Below, piece after piece: positions 46,048-50,688 of a DNA stretch of 50,688 bases. The translations under genes were made by a program, and so were the position numbers. The notes beneath the pieces were generated by a model that searched no databases, was not told the DNA's origin, and saw only the letters and a program-made list of their open reading frames with translations. The stretch comes from Treponema sp. (GTDB taxonomy: Bacteria; Spirochaetota; Spirochaetia; Treponematales; Breznakiellaceae), in the NCBI GenBank assembly GCA_031286205.1, contig JAITUR010000019.1:1-50688 (forward strand), given 5' to 3'. Positions within the stretch are counted from its first letter, which is position 1, and each line of letters starts with the position of its first letter.

Positions 46048-47543
46048 TTAAGTATTCATTTCTTACCGCAAAAAACGGCAGCATTGTTCCTGCTTTACTC
46101 CAACCTTGCGGAAATACAAAACCGCTTCATTCAACGATAGACCCTGTACGGGAAGCTCAAAAATTACTTGCGACAATCCCCGAAGATACAGGTTTTATTG
46201 TTTTTTTGGGGCTTGGCGGAGGTTTCGCTCCCCTTGCCGCTCTGGACAGCGGAGCCAGGGTTGCGGTAATAGATTTTGACAAATCTGCCGTAAACCAACT
46301 TCTTGCTTCTAAAGATTATTCCCAGCTTGTAAATAATCAAAATTTTACACTTTTAACGGATCCGGCAAATGGAGAGATTCAAAATTTTATTCTTAACAAC
46401 TACAAACCCGCTATTCACGGCGGTATAAGAATTTTTCCCCTTAGAACAAGAACGGATCAAGATAAAGAATTATTCGAAGCTGCCGCGGCGGAAATTCAAA
46501 AAGCGATAGAAAACACCGGCGGCGATTACAGTGTTCAGGCTTATTTTGGAAAACGATGGTTCTGCAATATTATCCGTAATATTGCAAATTTCCCCAATAA
46601 CGAAGCGTACAATTTCTTTTCCAAATATATTAAAGATGCGGCTATTGTTGCGGCAGGCCCTTCCCTTGACACGCAAATAGAAGAGCTTGCAAAACATAAA
46701 ACACGCGGTACTTTTATTATTTGCTCTGACACTGCAATAGGTGTTTTATTGCATAATGGTATAAAACCGGACGCTGTTGTTTCTATTGATTGTCAGCATA
46801 TAAGTTATTTTCATTTTTTGGGGTACAATATTTCCGGTATCCCGTTAATTTTGGATATTGCAAGTCCGCCCATGCTTGGCTTATTTTCTTCCGCCCCTTT
46901 ATGGGTTGCAAGCGGCCACCCTCTTGCCCGCTATCTCTGCGCAAAATGGGCAGCGCTTCCTTGCTTGGATACATCCGGCGGTAATGTTACCTATGCCTGT
47001 TTATCATTGGCAGAAAATCTTGGCGCGCAAAATATAACCCTTTTTGGCGCGGATTTTGCGTATGCGCAAAACAGAACTTATGCCAAAGGGACTTATGTAT
47101 ATCCGTATTTCGAAAAAAAGCAAAACCGCTTTGCAAGTTTGGAAGCGCAGTTGTCTGCGTTTTTGTATCGTAATCCTTTTTTACCTGCAGAACCGGGGCA
47201 AAAATACAAAGAGACAGCGCAATTAAAATTTTATAGAAATAAACTGGAAGAAAAAACGGGTATAACTATTATGCCAGGGCAGGGAAAACCGGTTCAAATT
47301 CTATTATCTGCGAACAAAAAGGTCCAAGAAACACAGAATTTAATAAAACAAGGCTGTTCCCCCATAGAATTTTTAAATAATTACCGCAAAGATATAACCG
47401 CCGCCGAAACAAACAGCGAGGTTTTTACTACCCTGCTCCCGTACGCCGCGTTTATTAAACATAGAAATCCCGGATTAAAAGGCAAAGATTTAATCGAAGA
47501 AACAAAACAATGCTGCATAGAGGAAATTGATAGGGTGATCTAG
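46044..47543 (+). CDS. DUF115 / Maf-like protein, copy 2
   Basis: The protein has 499 residues. It starts with TTG (46044-46046) in a 4-base overlap with copy 1. It has an N-terminal region resembling a nucleotide-binding fold (TGFIVFLGLGGGFAPLAAL), then FGKRWFCNIIRNIANF, AIVAAGPSLDTQI and LHNGIKPDAVVSIDCQH of DUF115, and TLFGADFAY. Likely partner in the same surface or flagellin modification step as copy 1. It is the last gene before the AT-rich cassette region. Confidence 0.8.
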   Translation: MIKYSFLTAKNGSIVPALLQPCGNTKPLHSTIDPVREAQKLLATIPEDTGFIVFLGLGGGFAPLAALDSGARVAVIDFDKSAVNQLLASKDYSQLVNNQNFTLLTDPANGEIQNFILNNYKPAIHGGIRIFPLRTRTDQDKELFEAAAAEIQKAIENTGGDYSVQAYFGKRWFCNIIRNIANFPNNEAYNFFSKYIKDAAIVAAGPSLDTQIEELAKHKTRGTFIICSDTAIGVLLHNGIKPDAVVSIDCQHISYFHFLGYNISGIPLILDIASPPMLGLFSSAPLWVASGHPLARYLCAKWAALPCLDTSGGNVTYACLSLAENLGAQNITLFGADFAYAQNRTYAKGTYVYPYFEKKQNRFASLEAQLSAFLYRNPFLPAEPGQKYKETAQLKFYRNKLEEKTGITIMPGQGKPVQILLSANKKVQETQNLIKQGCSPIEFLNNYRKDITAAETNSEVFTTLLPYAAFIKHRNPGLKGKDLIEETKQCCIEEIDRVI

Positions 47544-47768
47544 GGGTTGGAGGTTGTGTGGTGATCCTGCAGGCGGGGCAACTAATTGACGCGGAAAACG
47601 CGGGAATTTTAACTTCTTCGGTTTCTTTGATTTATTTAAATGATTGAAATTATAAAATACCCTATATAATTACACTAGATGGTTTTTGGTATTTTGTTAA
47701 AAGGTGTTCATAAATTTGTACATCACGAGCAAGAAAGCAGCAAAATGTAATCAATATGGTTTTTGTAT
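47544..47768. other. Intergenic boundary between chromosome core and cassette array
   Basis: No gene is seen. CGCG-GAAAA-CGCG (about 47591-47603) is a weak hairpin. The composition turns AT-rich here. GGTATTTTGTTAAAAGG (about 47689-47705) vaguely resembles the right end of the attC-like sites and might be a worn remnant. Confidence 0.4.
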
Positions 47769-48314
47769 TTATCGAAAAAAAATTTTAATTTCTGATATTG
47801 CAATTTCTGCTGCTAAATCATTTGGATATCCAAAAACTCCCGTGCTAATACATGGAAATGCCATAGATTTAACAATATCGTTAAGTCCTGTTGGAAAATG
47901 TTTAATTATAAATGCGCCTGTTGCGCTACGGTTATCATTAAGGCATGGACTATCAAATGTATCGTTAATAGGAAGTACAATAACTTCATGTTTGTCACAA
48001 GAAATATTCGCTAAATTATCATTTACAAATTGGATAGCATGTTCTTTCCCAATGTTTACCACAAATCCTTTTCCTAATTTATCAATTTTAACCTGTTTTA
48101 AATGTATTTGCCACCTTACAAGATATATAATTAATAAAATGATACCAAGAGAGAGTAACCAAAAATTTGGGGGTTTTTGAAGTGAAAAAACAGGTTGGAG
48201 TTGTTTAATAAACGAAAGTAAACTGACCCCTATTGCTAAACATAACAATATTTTGTCTTCACTTTCTGCAAAAAAATACTTAAAAAATATATCATTTATC
48301 CCCTTTATCTCCAA
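47769..48314 (-). CDS. Membrane-anchored macro-domain-like protein, probably decayed (cassette gene)
   Basis: A 181-residue frame starting at TTG (48312-48314). Two hydrophobic helices (about 22-65) precede a macro-like part: VIVLPINDTFDSPCLNDNRS then MAFPCISTGVFGYPNDLAAEIA. Between them the middle of a macro domain (~60 residues) is missing, and the two halves look like different macro subfamilies joined. The end is frameshifted at eight As (47775-47782, plus strand); removing one T from the coding run would continue IFFDKYKNHIDYILLLSCS to 47723. Membrane-macro proteins include effectors of some antiviral systems, but here the gene seems broken. It lies at the distal end of the cassette array. 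Confidence 0.6.
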   Translation of the reverse strand: MEIKGINDIFFKYFFAESEDKILLCLAIGVSLLSFIKQLQPVFSLQKPPNFWLLSLGIILLIIYLVRWQIHLKQVKIDKLGKGFVVNIGKEHAIQFVNDNLANISCDKHEVIVLPINDTFDSPCLNDNRSATGAFIIKHFPTGLNDIVKSMAFPCISTGVFGYPNDLAAEIAISEIKIFFR

Positions 48315-48460
48315 CTTAAAGATAATTCTCCAAGAATGAAATTATCATATATTCATAAAAATATGGGTTTCAGTCAAATATACCTATTCTTGGGGAAAAA
48401 CCCTATCTGATCTATTATTTCAATAACATTTTTATATTTATTTTGAATTTTTTGCATATC

Positions 48461-48636
48461 GCATAACGTTCTAGGCAACTGACGTTTTTTTGTGCCCGAT
48501 AAGGAAAATACGCAGTATTTTACGGGCACAAAAAATGTGGCGGAGAGAAAATCCCACAAAGGCGTTTACGCCGACTGGGATTTTTCGGAGCCCAAAATGC
48601 CCGAATAGGGCATTTTGCAGTTACCGTTTGTTAGGC
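48461..48636 (-). other. attC-like recombination site 1
   Basis: A 176-bp site from GCATAAC to GTTAGGC. Inside lie three hairpins with TGTGGCGGAG between the first two. Terminal arms GGCAACTG and CAGTTACC pair with one mismatch. Confidence 0.8.
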
Positions 48637-48650
48637 GAAGTAAAATCTTT

Positions 48651-48965
48651 TTATTCTACACTTTTAAAATTGAAATTCGTTATTTTCCAAGTGTCAAATT
48701 CTTTTATTCCAATCACATTAACTCTAAACATACCATTTGTGCTAATTACTCTGAAACTCATGTTTGCATTACCGCTATTGCCACTCGTAGATATACTTCC
48801 ACTAATAAATCCTTTTTGCCTTATTTCATCTCCAATTATTTCTTTTAATTCCACATTTATTGCCATTTCCTCAAATGCCATTTTATATATTTCAGAAGTT
48901 TTAAATATATTTTGCAATAACACAAAAAATGAAAAACAAAAAACTATAATCGCTCCACCAATCAT
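48651..48965 (-). CDS. Coa1/Tim21-like small membrane-anchored protein (cassette gene)
   Basis: The protein has 104 residues. One N-terminal membrane helix (GGAIIVFCFSFFVLL) is followed by a small domain: LKEIIGDEIRQKGFISGSIS, GNSGNANMSFRVI and FDTWKITNFNF. This matches the pattern of the Coa1/Tim21-type domain. Function in bacteria unknown. It overlaps the preceding gene by 4 bases, so the cassette carries a two-gene unit. Confidence 0.65.
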   Translation of the reverse strand: MIGGAIIVFCFSFFVLLQNIFKTSEIYKMAFEEMAINVELKEIIGDEIRQKGFISGSISTSGNSGNANMSFRVISTNGMFRVNVIGIKEFDTWKITNFNFKSVE

Positions 48966-49273
48966 GCATATTCTAAAAACAACTTGTTTTTTGTTATTTT
49001 TTGGGGTGGAATTGTTATACTTGATTCTTCAAATTCATTATTACATCTTTGACAATATTTTGCATATTTTTTATTTCTTTCAGCACATTTTGAACATATT
49101 TTTAATCCAGGCAATAAGCAAATGATTGTCATTACAACTAATCCCCACATAGGAAATATGCCAATCCACATAAGGTGTGGAGAAATATTTTTCTTTTTTG
49201 CCATTTTAACACCAATAATAATCGGCAAAATCCATATAATAAATACTATCAAAATAATGATTATTGCTTCCAT
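48962..49273 (-). CDS. Two-helix membrane protein with zinc-ribbon cysteines (cassette gene)
   Basis: The protein has 103 residues. Hydrophobic segments at about 2-24 and 34-56, then ICSKCAERNKKYAKYCQRCNNEF, a four-Cys zinc-ribbon-like motif (two CxxC). Not recognised further. First gene of a cassette that begins at attC-like site 2 and ends in site 1; it overlaps the Coa1-like gene by 4 bases. Confidence 0.65.
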   Translation of the reverse strand: MEAIIIILIVFIIWILPIIIGVKMAKKKNISPHLMWIGIFPMWGLVVMTIICLLPGLKICSKCAERNKKYAKYCQRCNNEFEESSITIPPQKITKNKLFLEYA

Positions 49274-49350
49274 AAATTAATTTTATGCATTAATTAGTTT
49301 TCTGTCAATACCATATACCATTAATTTTAAGTAAATTCTGATTTTATTTC

Positions 49351-49523
49351 GCCTAACGTTCTAGGTATATGACGGTTTGGGCAGGTAATAGGGCAATGCG
49401 TAGCATTGACCCCTGCCCAAACTGTGGCGGAGACAAAATCCCACAAAGGCGCTTGCGCCGACTGGGGTTTTGCGTAGCCTGAACCGCCCGAATAGGGCGG
49501 TGAGCATATACCGTTTGTTATGT
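49351..49523 (-). other. attC-like recombination site 2
   Basis: A 173-bp site from GCCTAAC to GTTATGT. Terminal arms GGTATATG (49363-49370) and CATATACC (49505-49512) pair perfectly. Three internal hairpins as in the other copies. Confidence 0.8.
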
Positions 49524-49537
49524 GCAGTTAGGCATTT

Positions 49538-50221
49538 TTATCTATTTCCTATTCTACGAATTATTTTTTCTCTACTATCATATATTATAGAATTCGTTCC
49601 ACTAAATTTCTTAAATATACTTATTCTAATAATAAAATATTCTTCTGACACTTCTACGAGATATATTTTCATGTTTTTATTTTCTTTCATCAAAATAGAA
49701 ATATTATTGATATCAATATTATTACCAGAAATTTCATACATACTCTCAATTTTATTAACAATAATATATAAATCTTTTTCAATAATATTTCTGTTAATAT
49801 TTGTGTAAATAATTCCAATAAATGAAAATAGCAATGAAAATAATAATAAATAGTTTAAAATATGATTTATTTTATTTTTTATAGATAATATTATCGTAAT
49901 AATACAAAATATAAAGCAAAATATCCATATACAAAATACTAAGAAAAATACAATTAGGTTTCCTATTGAAAATATTAATGATAAAAATGAGAAAAATATA
50001 ATTAAAAATATAGAAATAACCGAAGGATAAAAAGAAAAAAAGTCTGATTTAATTATTGACACTATAAGAGAAATAATTGAAATAACAATACAAATGCCCC
50101 ATACTAGCAATATAAAAAAAGAATCATTATTTTTTAATAAAATAATAAATAAAAATATTAACGCACATAAAAAAAAGGAAAATAATGGATTTATGAAATA
50201 TTTCAATATTTTATTTATCAT
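49538..50221 (-). CDS. AT-rich multi-pass membrane protein (cassette gene)
   Basis: The protein has 227 residues; four or five hydrophobic helices fill residues ~8-150, then a soluble end of about 75 residues (LYIIVNKIESMYEISG to EKIIRRIGNR). Extreme Ile/Phe/Lys/Asn content reflects its low GC, unlike the core genes. Unknown family. It is the single gene of a complete cassette between sites 3 and 2. Confidence 0.65.
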   Translation of the reverse strand: MINKILKYFINPLFSFFLCALIFLFIILLKNNDSFFILLVWGICIVISIISLIVSIIKSDFFSFYPSVISIFLIIFFSFLSLIFSIGNLIVFFLVFCIWIFCFIFCIITIILSIKNKINHILNYLLLFSLLFSFIGIIYTNINRNIIEKDLYIIVNKIESMYEISGNNIDINNISILMKENKNMKIYLVEVSEEYFIIRISIFKKFSGTNSIIYDSREKIIRRIGNR

Positions 50222-50299
50222 ATATAATCATCTATAATATAATATTTTCTATATTTTGTCAATAGAAACAAATTAATTATCTATATTTTGCCTAATTGC

Positions 50300-50473
50300 A
50301 CATAACGTTCTAGGTATATGACGTTTTTATAGCCCGGATAAGCGAAACCGAAGGTTTTGCAGGGCTGTAAAAATGTGGTGGAGCAAAAACCCACAAAGGG
50401 CGATAGCCCGACTGGGTTTTTGTGGAACCCGAACCGCCCGAATAGGGCGGTGAGCATATACCGTTTGTTAAAT
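50300..50473 (-). other. attC-like recombination site 3
   Basis: A 174-bp site from ACATAAC to GTTAAAT. Same terminal arms GGTATATG/CATATACC as site 2; three internal hairpins with different stem sequence but the same pairing. Confidence 0.8.
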
Positions 50474-50499
50474 GACGTTGGGGCATACGCCATTATTTT

Positions 50500-50688
50500 T
50501 TATTCGATTATTTTTCCGTCTAGCATTACTTTCATTTTTCCTTGTCTGATTAATTCACTTGTTTCATTTGAACAATATAGGCAATCTTCATTTTTTCCAT
50601 AAATAATATATTCAACGTTACTATTTATCTTCATGTATTCATTGATGTATTTTTTGGCCGATTCTAATGAGTCATGTATTGAATATAT
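50500..50688 (-). CDS. Partial small cassette gene, CxxC protein (5' end beyond window)
   Basis: Open from the right edge for 62 codons, ending at TAA (complement 50500-50502). The fragment has a helix (SLESAKKYINEYMK) then DCLYCSNETSEL with one CxxC, ending MLDGKIIE. Not recognised. Its position before attC-like site 3, and its orientation, mark it as the gene of the next cassette. Confidence 0.6.
   Translation of the reverse strand: MYSIHDSLESAKKYINEYMKINSNVEYIIYGKNEDCLYCSNETSELIRQGKMKVMLDGKIIE

Larger units (their letters stand above)
47690..50688 (-). mobile_element. Distal end of an integron-type gene-cassette array
   Basis: AT-rich minus-strand genes alternate with three related attC-like sites. 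Each complete cassette begins with GTTRRRY-like bases whose exact complement opens its own attC: GTTAGGCG (48630-48637) with CGCCTAAC (49350-49357), and GTTATGTGC (49517-49525) with GCACATAAC (50298-50306). That is the rule for integron cassettes. Gene direction and the TAACAAACG start of each site on the minus strand indicate reading leftwards, so integrase and attI would lie right of the window. No integrase is present here. The array continues past base 50688. Confidence 0.8.

Noticed and set aside
47704-48180. Plus-strand 158-codon frame opposite the macro-domain gene
   Set aside because: Antisense shadow; the minus frame has recognisable macro motifs and membrane helices.
48490-49125. 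Plus-strand 211-codon frame across attC-like site 1
   Set aside because: It reads through the hairpins of the recombination site and antisense to two coupled genes; similar fake peptides arise from each attC copy.
50281-50602. Frames over attC-like site 3 on both strands
   Set aside because: Repeat-derived translation of the recombination site, not a gene.
1-50688. tRNA, rRNA or tmRNA genes
   Set aside because: No convincing cloverleaf or rRNA-like sequence was found by eye in the intergenic stretches.

Overview
The window looks like chromosome of a treponeme-like spirochaete. The lines of evidence are a DUF2225 protein, spirochaete-style lipobox usage (PotD), two DUF115/Maf-type genes of the kind linked to flagellin modification, and many low-complexity secreted or PEGA-type proteins. 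Species cannot be named from sequence alone. Most of the window is dense, moderate-GC housekeeping DNA; the last 3 kb is strikingly AT-rich and has a different architecture.

Layout. (1) 1-6971, plus strand: one tightly overlapped run of valS (3' end), a single-domain HD (SpoT/MESH1-like) gene, dxs, cdaA, cdaR, acpS, a DUF2225 gene and truA. It couples tRNA charging, isoprenoid synthesis, cyclic-di-AMP synthesis, lipid carrier activation and tRNA modification. (2) 6973-11163: a structured leader with three consecutive hairpins, then potABCD (polyamine uptake), ended by a hairpin shared with the convergent gene. (3) 11189-13204: rpmB plus a hypothetical gene, and divergent from them a pseudouridine synthase with a Pro/Gln-rich linker. 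(4) 13222-25431, minus strand: a 2924-residue secreted repeat protein whose stop overlaps era, then thrH, birA and a KDG-kinase-like gene. (5) 25538-31150: an MBL hydrolase, and convergent to it DUF1538, tandem-PII, metK and Ldh-family genes. (6) 31213-37439: malQ, a VapBC-like toxin-antitoxin pair, a HicB-like antitoxin with a hicA remnant, a membrane protein, an epimerase and a small membrane protein. (7) 37555-41631: ferredoxin, LysM-M23 peptidase, secreted PEGA-like protein, membrane-anchored PEGA/FGE-like protein and smpB. A 138-bp element with inverted ends follows smpB. (8) 41804-47543: an FtsB/DivIC-like gene, a very acidic protein and two DUF115 genes. (9) 47.7-50.7 kb: what I read as the distal end of an integron gene-cassette array. 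AT-rich minus-strand genes are separated by three 173-176 bp attC-like sites, and the ends of each complete cassette match as integron cassettes should.

Most noteworthy: the attC-like array with its covarying multi-hairpin fold and a decayed membrane-macro-domain gene at its distal end; a set of promoters that place the start point on, or one base from, the ATG (leaderless mRNAs); two unrelated antitoxins sharing an identical promoter and N-terminus; the tandem-PII/DUF1538 pair; and the leader upstream of potA.
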